A stretch of 64,000 nucleotides of DNA from Planctomycetota bacterium (GCA_016712285.1 JADJRK010000001.1:2480001-2544000), one strand, 5' to 3'; shown: positions 33,460 to 42,501, counted from the stretch's first letter. Translations and numbers: made by a program. The notes: a model not told the origin generated them from the letters alone.

Positions 33460-34302
33460 ATGCGTATCTGGGAACCACACATCCACATGATCTCGCGCGT
33501 CACCGACGACTACGAAAAAATGGCCGCCGCGGGCATCACACACATCACCGAGCCCCAATTCTGGCTTGGACAGCCGCGCACCAACGTCGGCACCTTCATC
33601 GATTACTTTCACCACCTGACCGACTACGAGGTCAAACGCGCCGCCGATTACGGCATCAAGCACTTCTGCACCATCGGCTTGAACCCCAAAGAAGCCAACG
33701 ACCCGCGCGTGAACAAAGACGTGATGGCAATCCTGCCCGAGTGGGTGAAACACCCGCTGTGCCTGGCGATCGGCGAGATCGGCCTCGACAGCCACACGCC
33801 CGCCGAAGAAGAGTACCTGCGCAAGCAGCTTGACCTGGCCAAACAGACCAACATGCCGATCATGGTGCACACGCCGCACCGCGAGAAGTTCAAGGGCACC
33901 AAGCGCATCATCGACATCTGCAAAGAAGTCGGCATGAACCCCGACCTTTGCCTGATCGACCACAACAACGAAGAGACGATCCCGATCACCAAAGAAGCGG
34001 GCTACTGGGCGGGCCACACCGTGTACCCGGTGACGAAGCTTTCGCCCGAGCGCGCGACGAACATTCTGAAAAAGTTCGGCACCGAGCGCATGATGCTCAA
34101 CAGCAGCGCCGACTGGGGCCCCAGCGACGTGCTGAATGTGCCCAAAACCGTGGGCGAGCTGCGCCGCAACGGCTTCACCGAAGAAGACATTCAGCGCGTG
34201 GTGTGGGACAACCCGTTCAACTTCTACGCGCAAAGCGGCAAGCTCGAAGAAGAGAAGGCCAAGCTCAAACACACCTTCCTGCCGGAAAGCGTGGCGGTGT
34301 AG
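33460..34302 (+). CDS. TatD-family metal-dependent hydrolase
   Basis: This is a 280-aa TIM-barrel hydrolase with all expected metal ligands: HIH (His7, His9), Glu106 in AIGEIGLDS, His137 in MVHTPH, His168 in LIDHNN and Asp218 in SSADWG. TatD proteins are usually exonucleases or related hydrolases, while this subgroup (with MRIWEPHIHM at the start) is also met in EboB-like contexts; which activity applies cannot be read here. ATG 33460 follows AAGAGGTAAC. It is a single gene between a REP-like palindrome and a clear terminator. Confidence 0.85.
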   Translation: MRIWEPHIHMISRVTDDYEKMAAAGITHITEPQFWLGQPRTNVGTFIDYFHHLTDYEVKRAADYGIKHFCTIGLNPKEANDPRVNKDVMAILPEWVKHPLCLAIGEIGLDSHTPAEEEYLRKQLDLAKQTNMPIMVHTPHREKFKGTKRIIDICKEVGMNPDLCLIDHNNEETIPITKEAGYWAGHTVYPVTKLSPERATNILKKFGTERMMLNSSADWGPSDVLNVPKTVGELRRNGFTEEDIQRVVWDNPFNFYAQSGKLEEEKAKLKHTFLPESVAV

Positions 34303-34347
34303 GGGCGACGCTCGCGTCGCCCGAAACGTCGGGACCATTTGCATGGC

Positions 34348-34373
34348 AGCCCCGAGCTAACGCTCGGGGCTTT
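34348..34373 (+). terminator. Terminator of the TatD-like gene
   Basis: Perfect stem AGCCCCGAGC / GCTCGGGGCT with loop TAAC, followed by TTTC. A weaker palindrome GGCGACGCTCGCGTCGCC lies just before it (about 34304-34321). Confidence 0.8.
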
Positions 34374-34376
34374 CTG

Positions 34377-35594
34377 CTAGAATGTGTGGACGAACAACCC
34401 GCTTCGCAGCTTGGGTTCGAACCAGGTGCTCTTGGGCGGCATGATCTGGCCTGCGTCGGCGATCTCCATCAACTGCTCTACCGTGGTCGGGACCATGCTG
34501 AACGCTACCGCCGCCCGGCCCGCGTCAACCTCTTTCACCAGGTAGTCCGTGCCGCGGATGCCACCCGCGAAACTGATCCGCTCACTGGTCCTGGGGTCAT
34601 CGATCCCCAGCAGTGGCCCCAGCACCTGCTGTTGCAACATCTGCACGTCAAGCCGCGACACCGGGTCGGCGTTGGCTGGCGGCTCGAGCGTCAGTGTGTG
34701 CCAGGTGCGTGCCAGGTAGACTCTGACTTGTCCCGGCTTGGCCGGTGACGGCGGCGCGTTTTCCTGCACATCGCAGCATGCGCCCAGTTCGCTCAGCAGT
34801 TCTTCGGGCGTGCGACCGTTCAGGTCGTGTACCAGGCGGTTGTACGGCAGAATCTTCAACTCGCTTGCTGGAAACAGCACGCACAAGAACCAGTTGTAGT
34901 CCTCGTGCCCCGTGTGGCCGGGGTTGGCGGCTTTGCGCTGGCGTGCGACACGGGCCGCGCTCGCGCTGCGGTGGTGGCCATCGGCGACGTAGAACGCGGG
35001 CACGTGGCCAAACGCGGCAGTCAAATCGCTGCCGCCCTCGATGCGCCAACCCGCGTGGCGAATGCCATCCGGCGCCGTGAACTCGAACGCCGGCGCGCCG
35101 CCCTTTGCCTTTGCCACCAGCTCGTGCACTTCTGCGTTGTCGCGATAGGTCAGGAACACGGGCCCTGCGTTGGCGCCCAAGTCGCTTGTCAGTCGCGTGC
35201 GGTCGTTTTCTTTGTCGGGGCGCGTCTTCTCGTGCTTCTTGATCAAGCCGGCGTCGTAGTCGTTCACGTGGCAAAGCGCTACCACGCCGCGCTGGGTATG
35301 CTCGCGCATCTGTTGTTCATAGACGTACAGGCAGGGGCCACGCTCGCGCACCAGCGCGCCCTCTCGTTGCAGGCGTTGGAAATTCTCGACGGCTTTGGCG
35401 TACACCGCGTCGCTGTGCGGGTCGGTGTTCGGTGGCAGGTCAATCTCGGCGCGCACGACGTGCAGCATGCTCAGTGGGTTGTCTTTCGCCAGCGCGCGCG
35501 CTTCGTCGGTGGTGACGACATCATAGGGCAACGATGCAACCTTCGGCGCGAGTTGCGGTGGCGGGCAGAGTGGCGTGAACGCGCGGATTCTCAT
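34377..35594 (-). CDS. DUF1015 family protein
   Basis: This 405-aa soluble protein matches the DUF1015 pattern: N-terminal FTPLCPPPQLAPKVASLPYDVV, KHEKTRPDKENDR, YVADGHHRSASAARVA and the C-terminal QIMPPKSTWFEPKLRSGLFVH, all usual for the family. The biochemical role is not settled. Family members are often next to phosphoglycerate dehydrogenase and a class-V aminotransferase, as here (serA and the aminotransferase follow upstream on the same strand). A link to serine biosynthesis is therefore likely. It is separated from serA by a nested palindromic pair (35605-35689). Confidence 0.85.
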   Translation of the reverse strand: MRIRAFTPLCPPPQLAPKVASLPYDVVTTDEARALAKDNPLSMLHVVRAEIDLPPNTDPHSDAVYAKAVENFQRLQREGALVRERGPCLYVYEQQMREHTQRGVVALCHVNDYDAGLIKKHEKTRPDKENDRTRLTSDLGANAGPVFLTYRDNAEVHELVAKAKGGAPAFEFTAPDGIRHAGWRIEGGSDLTAAFGHVPAFYVADGHHRSASAARVARQRKAANPGHTGHEDYNWFLCVLFPASELKILPYNRLVHDLNGRTPEELLSELGACCDVQENAPPSPAKPGQVRVYLARTWHTLTLEPPANADPVSRLDVQMLQQQVLGPLLGIDDPRTSERISFAGGIRGTDYLVKEVDAGRAAVAFSMVPTTVEQLMEIADAGQIMPPKSTWFEPKLRSGLFVHTF

Positions 35595-35604
35595 GGGACC
35601 AACC

Positions 35605-35689
35605 TCAGCCCCAGCCGGAAGGCTGGGGGAACCTGCTAACTCTGTCGAAACTTGCCGGGTGATTCCCCCGGCCTTCCGGCCGGGGCTGA
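35605..35689. repeat. Nested palindromic repeat pair between serA and the DUF1015 gene
   Basis: Two 27-bp arms (35605-35631 and 35663-35689) are inverted copies with two differences. Each arm is itself a palindrome (CCAGCCGGAAGGCTGG; CCGGCCTTCCGGCCGG). This is a BIME-like double unit, able to form one long stem or two hairpins. Confidence 0.85.
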
Positions 35690-35690
35690 C

Positions 35691-36632
35691 CTAGTTCACT
35701 CTGCCCACGTACTCTTTGCCGGTGAGAAAGTTGCCGACGTTGCGGCAGATGATCTCGGCGACTTTGGTCTGCGCGTCGCTGGTGCTGGCGCCCAGGTGCG
35801 GCGTGCACACGACCCGCGGGTGCTGCACCAGCGGGTGATCGGCCCCCGGCGGCTCCTTCTCGAACACGTCCAGCGCGGCGCCAGCCACCCTGCCGCTATT
35901 CAGCGCTTCCAGCAATGCGGCTTCATCGACCAGCCCGCCGCGCGCGCAGTTGATCAGTCGCATGCCCGGCTTGCAGATTTCGAACGCACGCTTGCCCACG
36001 ATGTGCTTCGTTTCGGGCAGCATCGGCGTGTGCACGGTCAGGAAATCAGCTTGGCGAATCACGTCTTCCAGCGGCATCAGGTCAACGCCGATCTCGCCGG
36101 CGCGCTCAGCGTCGATCACCGGGTCATAGCCAATCACTTTCATGCGCAGGCCCAGCGCGCGGTGCGCAACGACGGCGCCAATGTTGCCCAGGCCCAGCAC
36201 GCCCAAGGTCTTGCCGGTCAGTTCCACGCCGATCAGCTTGCGGTCGAACTCGCCCTTGTGCAGCTTCTCGTTGGCCTGCGGGATGTGCCGCGCCAGCGCG
36301 AACATCAGTGCCAGTGTGTGCTCCGCCGTCGTGACCGTGTTGCCCCCCGGCGCAATCAGCACGGCAATGCCGCGCGCAGCCGCAGTCTTGGCGTCGATGT
36401 TGTCGTACCCGGTGCCGGCGCGGCCGATCACTTTCAGGTCCGGCGTTTTCTCGAGGATGTCGGCTTTCACCTTGGTCTCGCTGCGCACGATCAAACCCTG
36501 CACGCCGCGCAATGCCTCAACCAGCGCGTCGCCGTTCAGCGGCTCAGTTTCGATTACTTCAATGCCCGGCACAGCGCGCAGCAGTTGCACGCCTTCCTGT
36601 TCAAGCTTCGCCGAGATCAACACTTTGGGCAT
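35691..36632 (-). CDS. serA: D-3-phosphoglycerate dehydrogenase (short form)
   Basis: This 313-aa NAD-dependent 2-hydroxyacid dehydrogenase fits SerA, the first step of serine synthesis from 3-phosphoglycerate. It has RAGTGYDNID (71-80), nucleotide-binding GLGNIG (147-152), NCARGG with the substrate/catalytic Arg region, EKEPP and the catalytic-His segment TPHLGAST. It is the short type without the C-terminal ACT regulatory domain, so feedback by serine is not expected through that domain. The class-V aminotransferase gene precedes it and the DUF1015 gene follows, all on the minus strand, consistent with a serine pathway cluster, although repeats separate the genes. Confidence 0.9.
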   Translation of the reverse strand: MPKVLISAKLEQEGVQLLRAVPGIEVIETEPLNGDALVEALRGVQGLIVRSETKVKADILEKTPDLKVIGRAGTGYDNIDAKTAAARGIAVLIAPGGNTVTTAEHTLALMFALARHIPQANEKLHKGEFDRKLIGVELTGKTLGVLGLGNIGAVVAHRALGLRMKVIGYDPVIDAERAGEIGVDLMPLEDVIRQADFLTVHTPMLPETKHIVGKRAFEICKPGMRLINCARGGLVDEAALLEALNSGRVAGAALDVFEKEPPGADHPLVQHPRVVCTPHLGASTSDAQTKVAEIICRNVGNFLTGKEYVGRVN

Positions 36633-36659
36633 GGTTGTTCCTTTCGAACTACCCGGTTC

Positions 36660-36741
36660 ACCACAGAGTCACAGAGGCACGGAGTACGGCTCTTTCTGCC
36701 ACAGTTGAAAGTAGTTCTCAGTGTCTCTGTGCCTCCGTGGT
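36660..36741. repeat. MITE-like inverted repeat between serA and the aminotransferase gene
   Basis: Arm ACCACAGAGTCACAGAGGCA+CGGAG (36660-36684) and its inverted partner 36717-36741 match at 21 of 25 positions around a 32-bp centre. The CACAGAGGCACAGAG-type sequence is a kind of interspersed repeat seen in various bacteria. It fills most of the 120-bp gap. Confidence 0.75.
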
Positions 36742-36752
36742 AAATCCGCATT

Positions 36753-37901
36753 TCAAGCAGTAAGTCGTCGATACTCGTCCTGGGCGGCTTTCAATGATGC
36801 GCCGCTTTCGAACTTCATGCCTGCGTCCTGCAACACCACCTCCAGCGCTGCCAGCAGCCCCATCGTGTCCAGGTAGTCGTAGTACCCAAGGTGCGCCAGC
36901 CGGAAAATCTTGCCCTGCAAGTGGTCCTGCCCATTGGCGATGATCGCGCCGAACTTCTTTTTTAGCGCTTTGATCACCACGCCGCTGTCCATGCCGCCCG
37001 GCGTCAGCACTGCCGTTACGCTATCGCTGGGGGCCGGCGACAGCAGCTCAAGGCCGATCGCCTTGACTGCCGCGCGGCTCATGCTCGCGATCAGGTTCGC
37101 GTTCTGCCACATGCCATCGACGGTGGTTTCGAGAATCCAGTCCAAGCTCGCGGCGCACGACGCCACCAGGCTGATCGCGGGCGTAAACGCCGTCTGGTCA
37201 GTCGCCTGTGCCTTCTTTTCGCGCGCAAAGTCAAAGTAGAAGCGCCGGTTGCCCTTGCTTTCGGCCATCACGCGTTCGGCTTTCTCGCTGATGCTGACGA
37301 ACGCGAGCCCCGGCGGCATGGCCATTGCCTTCTGGCTGCCGCACACGACCAGGTCGAGCCCCCACTCGTCTACGCGCACGTCGTGGGCGCCGATCCAGGT
37401 GATGGCGTCCACGCACAGCAGCGTGTTGGTCTTGCGCGTGAGTTCGCTGATCTGTTGCACCGGGTGCAGCGCGCCGGTGCTGCTTTCGCTGCCGGTGACA
37501 AACAGCGCGCGGGCGCCCGGGTTCTCTTTCAGCGCTTTCTCGACGGCTGCGACTTCCACGGGCTTGCCGTGCTCAACGGCCAGTTCGACGACGTTGGCGC
37601 CGTAGGCCTTGTTCATCTTCATCCAGCGCTCGCCGAACTTGCCGCCGTTCACGCAGATCACGGTGTCGCCCTCGCGCACGGTGTTGACCACGCAAGCCTC
37701 GAGGCCGCCGCTGCCGCTGGCGGCGAACATCAGCACGTCACGCTCAGTCTTGAACAGCTGCTTCAGCCCGCCACGCACCTTGCGAAAGAGCTGAATGAAG
37801 GCATCGGTACGGTGGTGCATTGACGCGGCGGCTTGCGCCAGTTGCGCCTCGGGCAGCAGCGCGGTGGGCCCGGGCGTGAGAACGCGGTTCTTGATCAGCA
37901 T
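36753..37901 (-). CDS. Class-V PLP aminotransferase (serine/alanine-glyoxylate type)
   Basis: This 382-aa fold-type I enzyme has LTPGPTALLPEA near the start, the MHHRT segment (29-32) typical of this group, SGSGGLEA, the VDAITWIGA region with the cofactor Asp, and the Schiff-base lysine in CGSQKAM (Lys191). Such enzymes act as alanine-glyoxylate, serine-pyruvate or, in some bacteria, phosphoserine aminotransferases. Its position just upstream of serA suggests the phosphohydroxypyruvate step. ATG 37901 is chosen for AAAGGAG 6 nt upstream and the MLIKNRVLTPGPT start; the open frame begins 16 codons earlier. Confidence 0.88.
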   Translation of the reverse strand: MLIKNRVLTPGPTALLPEAQLAQAAASMHHRTDAFIQLFRKVRGGLKQLFKTERDVLMFAASGSGGLEACVVNTVREGDTVICVNGGKFGERWMKMNKAYGANVVELAVEHGKPVEVAAVEKALKENPGARALFVTGSESSTGALHPVQQISELTRKTNTLLCVDAITWIGAHDVRVDEWGLDLVVCGSQKAMAMPPGLAFVSISEKAERVMAESKGNRRFYFDFAREKKAQATDQTAFTPAISLVASCAASLDWILETTVDGMWQNANLIASMSRAAVKAIGLELLSPAPSDSVTAVLTPGGMDSGVVIKALKKKFGAIIANGQDHLQGKIFRLAHLGYYDYLDTMGLLAALEVVLQDAGMKFESGASLKAAQDEYRRLTA

Positions 37902-38044
37902 GATCGGCTCCTTTGCCGGGAGCTTAGTACCCGGCGCGGGCCAGTCCACGAAAGGATTGCAGAACCACGTAATGCAGTTTGTCCTGCCGGGAAGGTGCGC
38001 ACCTGTCGGCGGCGTTGATAAAGTGACAGTCAGGAACCACAGCC

Positions 38045-39055
38045 ATGAAATTTCAGGACTACTACGAAATCCTTGGCGTCAAGCGCGACGCCAGCGTTGA
38101 CGACATCAAGAAGGCCTATCGCAAGCTGGCGATGAAGTGGCACCCCGACCGCCACAAAGACGCCGACCGCGCCGCCGCCGAAGAAAAGTTCAAGCGCATC
38201 AACGAAGCCAAAGAGGTCCTGACCGACCCCGAAAAACGCGCCAAGTACGACCGCTTCGGCGCTAACTGGCAGCACGGCCAGGACTTCACGCCCCCCGGCG
38301 GCGGCCAGTGGCGTAGCATGGATCCCGGCGAGTTCGAAGACCTGTTCGGCGGCAGCGGCTTCTCGGACTTCTTTGCCAGCATGTTCGGCGACGAAATGCG
38401 CGCGCGCACTCGCGGCCGACCCAGGGCCACGCGCGGCGCCGATTCACGGGCTGAGCTCAACATGACCGTCAGCGACGCGATCAAGGGTGGCAGCCGCGAG
38501 TTCAGTCTCGCGACCGTCCAGGATTGCGAGGTGTGCGGCGGCAGCGGCGTGCTGGATGAGCGGCACGCCTGCCCGGCGTGCGCCGGCCTGGGCCGCGTGC
38601 GAGGCCACAAGACCATCGAGCTGAAAGTACCCAAAGAGCTGCACGACGGCATGACCCTACGCCTGCGCGGCCTGGGCGACCCCGGCCAAGGCGGCGGCGA
38701 AACGGGAGACCTGTACCTGACGCTGCGACTGGCAGGCGACGACGTGTACCGCGTCGAGGGCGCCAACGTGTTCGCCGACGTGCCTGTCGCGCCCTGGGAA
38801 GCCATCGAAGGCGCCAGGGTCGACCTGCGCACGCTGGACGGCACCGTCACACTAACCGTGCCAGCCGGCACCCGAAGCGGCGACAAACTGCGCTTACGCA
38901 AACTCGGGCTGCGGCGCGAAGACGGCTCACGGGGCGACCTCTACGCCGTGATTCGTTACGCCCTGCCCGAAGACCTGACCGAGCAGCAGAAAGAACTGTT
39001 GAAGCAGCTCAAAGAAGCCGGCCCCAAAGAAGTCAAAGGCGGCGCCCGCGGCTAG
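38045..39055 (+). CDS. DnaJ-type co-chaperone with reduced zinc domain
   Basis: This 336-aa protein has an N-terminal J-domain (4-70) with HPD at 33-35, which stimulates the ATPase of DnaK. A Gly/Phe-rich linker follows ([15 protein letters not shown]). The zinc module has only two CxxCxGxG-like units (CEVCGGSG at 161 and CPACAGLG at 176) instead of the usual four. The C-terminal substrate-binding beta domains contain [20 protein letters not shown] and DLYAVI segments. It is intermediate between DnaJ and CbpA types. It stands alone between divergent and convergent minus-strand genes; no dnaK or grpE is near. Confidence 0.88.
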   Translation: MKFQDYYEILGVKRDASVDDIKKAYRKLAMKWHPDRHKDADRAAAEEKFKRINEAKEVLTDPEKRAKYDRFGANWQHGQDFTPPGGGQWRSMDPGEFEDLFGGSGFSDFFASMFGDEMRARTRGRPRATRGADSRAELNMTVSDAIKGGSREFSLATVQDCEVCGGSGVLDERHACPACAGLGRVRGHKTIELKVPKELHDGMTLRLRGLGDPGQGGGETGDLYLTLRLAGDDVYRVEGANVFADVPVAPWEAIEGARVDLRTLDGTVTLTVPAGTRSGDKLRLRKLGLRREDGSRGDLYAVIRYALPEDLTEQQKELLKQLKEAGPKEVKGGARG

Positions 39056-39064
39056 CAGCGGACT

Positions 39065-39868
39065 CTATGGCCCGAGGTCGGCGAGGCGGTTCGTGGCTGC
39101 ATCGAGCAGGTCGCCGTCTTCTGTCGCCAGCAGCACGAGCGTGTACCAGTCGCGGGCCTTCTTGATGCTCTTCTCGACGCCGCGGCCGTCGCGGTAACAG
39201 TCACCCATGCCCAGATAGCACGCCGGGTGCTTGAACCCCGCGCCGGTACTGAACCAGGCAAACGCGTCCTGGTCGTTCTTCTGCACGCCCTCGCCCTCAA
39301 GGTGCATCACGCCCAGGTAGTAACACGCCCCGCCGTGCCCCTTGTCGGCCGCCAGCAAGAACTGTTCGGCGGCCTTGACCGGGTCGCGCTCCGTGCCAAT
39401 GCCGTCAAAGTACGCCAACCCAAGGTGATAGATCACCTCGGCATCGCCGTGTTCGGCGGCGATTTTCAGCCAGTCAAACGCGCGTTCGTTGCTTTGCTCG
39501 ACACCCTGCCCGAACAAGTACAACTGCCACACCAGTCGCCGCGCATCCACGTGGCCGGCGCCCGCGGCTTTCTCCATCCACTGTGCGCCCTCGGCCTGGT
39601 CTTCGCGGCCGTTGCGGGCCGTGAACAACCAGATCGCCAGCTCATACTGCGCGTCGGAGTAACCGCGCCGCGCCGATGAGTACAGGTGCGCCTCGGCCTC
39701 GGCCAACTGATTACTGTCCCGAAGCCGGATGGCCTCTTCATAGGCCTGTCTGGGCGAAAGTTTGTCGGCAGTTGCCTCGGCCGCCGTGGGCTGCGGCGTG
39801 TCTTGCGGCTGCGATGTGCCCGCGCAAGCCGCAAGCAAGAGTGGCAGTGCGATCAGCAGGCGTCGCAT
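39065..39868 (-). CDS. Sel1-repeat lipoprotein
   Basis: This 267-aa protein has a lipoprotein signal (MRRLLIALPLLLAAC, lipobox LAAC at 12-15) and a Gln/Pro/Thr linker. It then has about five Sel1-like repeats (AQYELAIWLF, GHVDARRLVWQLYLFGQGV, GDAEVIYHLGLAYFDGIGT, GGACYYLGVMHLEGEGV, ACYLGMGDCYRDGRGV). Sel1 solenoids mediate protein contacts, here in the periplasm. ATG 39868 is the signal-peptide start; the frame extends 34 codons further across a palindrome. It converges with dnaJ 9 bp away. Function unknown. Confidence 0.85.
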   Translation of the reverse strand: MRRLLIALPLLLAACAGTSQPQDTPQPTAAEATADKLSPRQAYEEAIRLRDSNQLAEAEAHLYSSARRGYSDAQYELAIWLFTARNGREDQAEGAQWMEKAAGAGHVDARRLVWQLYLFGQGVEQSNERAFDWLKIAAEHGDAEVIYHLGLAYFDGIGTERDPVKAAEQFLLAADKGHGGACYYLGVMHLEGEGVQKNDQDAFAWFSTGAGFKHPACYLGMGDCYRDGRGVEKSIKKARDWYTLVLLATEDGDLLDAATNRLADLGP

Positions 39869-39924
39869 GAAGCTTCCACGTGGGGAGTGTTGCAGGGGCG
39901 GCGAGTATAGCCGCGCAACGAAAG

Positions 39925-39951
39925 CGGGGACAGGCATATGCCCTGTCCCCG
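39925..39951. terminator. Palindrome downstream of the coiled-coil protein gene
   Basis: CGGGGACAGG and CCTGTCCCCG flank a CATATGC centre, about 19 bp beyond the stop at 39970 of the minus-strand gene. The following minus-strand bases lack a T-run, so it may be a REP-type unit rather than a terminator. Confidence 0.5.
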
Positions 39952-39969
39952 TTGTGGTTTGCGCCAGCA

Positions 39970-40815
39970 TCAGTCGCGCTTGCGCAGCTTGTTCAGTTTC
40001 TCTTCCAGCTGCTCGATTTCCCGCTCAACTTCTTTGGCGCGGTCGCGCAGTTTGGCGCGCTTTTCTTTGTCGGCTTCATCCATGGCGTTGTCAATCTCGT
40101 CGAGTTCGCGTTGCAGGCGCTTGATGGCACCCTCGATCTCGGCCATCTGCTTGTCGGTGGCGCGGCGGTCGTCTTCTCGGTCGCCTTCCGGGGGCCGGTC
40201 ACGCTCGCGTTCGCGGTCGCCTCGTGGCGGCTCGGGCGGGCGCGGCGCGTCGGGGCGGCGGGGTTCGGCGGGACGGTCATCATCGCCGCGGCGCATCTGC
40301 TCGCGCAGTTCTTTGATGCGCTCTTCGATGCGCTTGCGCTGCTCATCGGTTGCGTCGCGCAGCTTCTCTTTCAGCTTGCGAATCTCTTCCTCTACCCGCT
40401 CAGCATTCGGGCGCGGCGCCGGCCTGTCGGGACGATCGGCACCCGGCCGATCCGGCCGGTCAGGGCGATCCATGCCCGGGCGATCCATGCCCGGCCGCGG
40501 GATCGGCGTCCAGTGAAGCCGGTCCTCGGTGCTTTCCATCCGGAAAGTCTCGCCTGTCACGGTGTTCAGCAACAGCGTGTAGTCGGACTTGTACGCCTTG
40601 ACCGACACGATCTGCCAAGTGCCCGGCATGCCGTGGGGCGGCATTTCAGGCCGCGCACCGGGGCGCATCTGCACGAACTCGTCGCCGGGCGCTAGATGTG
40701 CCGGCTCTTCGTTGTCAGCCGCCAAGGCCCGCTGGGCCTCTGCCTGCGGAACCAGAAACGCGCCGCAAATGCCGGCGGCAAGTATGGCTACCAGTGCGGT
40801 AATCCACTTGGTCAT
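39970..40815 (-). CDS. Secreted Arg/Glu/Pro-rich coiled-coil protein
   Basis: This 281-aa protein has a signal peptide (MTKWITALVAILAAGICGAFL, cleavage near AEA). A small beta domain (about 50-105: GTWQIVSVKAYKSDYTLLL) follows. A low-complexity DRPGMDRPDRPDRPG tract comes next, then two long charged coiled coils (about 138-170 and 220-281) with heptad character (IEGAIKRLQRELDEID). ATG 40815 has a strong GGAGGA 8 nt upstream. It is next to the Sel1 lipoprotein gene on the same strand and may share its transcript. The layout suggests a periplasmic structural or spacer protein; no enzymatic motif. Confidence 0.65.
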   Translation of the reverse strand: MTKWITALVAILAAGICGAFLVPQAEAQRALAADNEEPAHLAPGDEFVQMRPGARPEMPPHGMPGTWQIVSVKAYKSDYTLLLNTVTGETFRMESTEDRLHWTPIPRPGMDRPGMDRPDRPDRPGADRPDRPAPRPNAERVEEEIRKLKEKLRDATDEQRKRIEERIKELREQMRRGDDDRPAEPRRPDAPRPPEPPRGDRERERDRPPEGDREDDRRATDKQMAEIEGAIKRLQRELDEIDNAMDEADKEKRAKLRDRAKEVEREIEQLEEKLNKLRKRD

Positions 40816-40959
40816 GGCTTGTCCTCCTGTTGAGTGTCTATATGTATTACGCACGGCGGGCCTGTCAGTAACGCGGTTTCTGCCCGACCCGCCGGAATGT
40901 TGCCTGCCGCCCGGTTTTTGCGGCGAAAAAGGGGTCGTTCGGTTTGTTATAAGGCTGCC

Positions 40960-42501
40960 ATGACGCGCCAGTCCGTTGCATCGATGTACCACCAGCAGAC
41001 CAAGTACCACCCGTCTACCATCGGGCAGGGCCACCACATTGACTGGAACCACCCGCCCGCCCAGTTCAAAGAATACGCCGGCGCCGAACGCATTGAGCTG
41101 CGCCCGTTTCTGCCAACCAACGAAAACGAAAACTGGCAAGCCGAAGCCGCATTGCACGACCCCAACGGCGCGCTAAGCCTGCCGGCGCTGTCGCGCATCC
41201 TGTTTGCCACCAACGGCGTGACAGCCATTGCCGTCAGCGGCGACCAGCAGATGTACTTTCGGGCCGCGCCATCCGCCGGCGCACTGTACCCGACCGACCT
41301 GTACCTGCTGGTTCGCGAGCACGCCGACATCCCCGACGGCATCTACTACTACCACGTGCGCGACCACGCCCTGGTCGAGGTGTATCCCAAGGGCCTTGCG
41401 CCGTCGGGCGACCAGACGTTCGAGCGCCTTGCCCGCGCCTGCTTTGGCGACCCCATCGTCGCACACGCCGACGTGGCGCTGGTGGCGACGGCTGTCTTCT
41501 GGCGCAGCGCGTGGCGCTACGGCGAGCGCGCCTATCGCCGCTGCCTGCTCGATACCGGGCATGTGCTGGGCAACTTCGACATCATCGCGCCGCGCATGGG
41601 CGTCGGGCTGGCCGCCGTGGGCGGGTTCGTGGACCACGAAGTCGCCGAGCTGCTGGCAATTCCCGAAGAAAAAGAGGGTGTGCTGGGCGTGTTTCCGCTC
41701 TACGACCTGGCCAAAGCCCCCGAGCAGAAAACCGGCGCATCCGCCCGCCCCAGCGCTGAGCACGACAACGGTGCCGGAAAAGACGCAATCCTGATCGTGC
41801 ACAATGCCGGCGCGATCCTGCGCGAAGACGTCAGCAAGCTTGCCGCCGCCCAGGGCAACCACGGCGCTGAGCCGTTTCTGGTCAACCCCAAGTACGAGTT
41901 TGCCGAGGGCGTGAAACTCAAGCCCGTCACCGACGTCGCTGAGCAGATCGAGATTGCCATCCTGCGCCGCCGCAGCACGCGCCAGTTCACGGGCAAGCCC
42001 CTGACACTGCCCGAGCTGTCTGACCTGCTGGCGTTTGCCTACCGGCCTGACCTGAAGCAGCCGCCCGACCTGCTGCCGCGCTTCTTCGACACCGGCTTAC
42101 TCGAGACGTTCGTGGTCGTGAACAAGGTCGAGGGCCTTGAGCCCGGCGTGTACTACTTCGCAGCCGGATTCATGGAACTGCTGAAAGTGCGCCCCGGCGA
42201 CGTCACACGCGAGATCTTTCACTTGTGCCTCGGGCAGGAACTTGCCCGCGACGCCGGCGCCGTCATCATTCACACGGCTGACCTCGAGGCCGCCACCCAG
42301 CGCTACGGCAGCCGCGCCTACCGCTACCTGCACCTGGATGCCGGCCACCTTGGCCAGCGCCTGAACGTCGCGGCGATCAAGCTTGGCGTCGGTGTCAGCG
42401 GCATCGGCGGTTTCTTCGACGACGAAGTGAATGAACTGCTGGCAATTCCTGAGAAGGAATTGTGCGTCTACATCACTTGCCTCGGAAAGCCGGTAGAGTA
42501 A
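40960..42501 (+). CDS. Tandem SagB-type nitroreductase-fold oxidoreductase
   Basis: This 513-aa protein is made of two SagB/ThcOx-like FMN domains. Copy 1 (about 40-265) has FRAAPSAGALYPTDLYLLV and ends GLAAVGGFVDHEVAELLAIP. Copy 2 (about 325-513) begins with the RRSTRQFTGKPLTLPELSDLLAF signature and ends GVSGIGGFFDDEVNELLAIP, the same motif as copy 1. SagB-type enzymes oxidise azolines to azoles in TOMM peptides or carry out other FMN oxidations. The canonical RRS-R start is replaced in copy 1, while copy 2 lacks the usual SAGALYPT stretch, so the two halves may complement each other. ATG 40960 follows TATAAGG. It overlaps the M16 peptidase gene by one base (TAATG). No YcaO gene or precursor peptide was recognised. 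Confidence 0.82.
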   Translation: MTRQSVASMYHQQTKYHPSTIGQGHHIDWNHPPAQFKEYAGAERIELRPFLPTNENENWQAEAALHDPNGALSLPALSRILFATNGVTAIAVSGDQQMYFRAAPSAGALYPTDLYLLVREHADIPDGIYYYHVRDHALVEVYPKGLAPSGDQTFERLARACFGDPIVAHADVALVATAVFWRSAWRYGERAYRRCLLDTGHVLGNFDIIAPRMGVGLAAVGGFVDHEVAELLAIPEEKEGVLGVFPLYDLAKAPEQKTGASARPSAEHDNGAGKDAILIVHNAGAILREDVSKLAAAQGNHGAEPFLVNPKYEFAEGVKLKPVTDVAEQIEIAILRRRSTRQFTGKPLTLPELSDLLAFAYRPDLKQPPDLLPRFFDTGLLETFVVVNKVEGLEPGVYYFAAGFMELLKVRPGDVTREIFHLCLGQELARDAGAVIIHTADLEAATQRYGSRAYRYLHLDAGHLGQRLNVAAIKLGVGVSGIGGFFDDEVNELLAIPEKELCVYITCLGKPVE

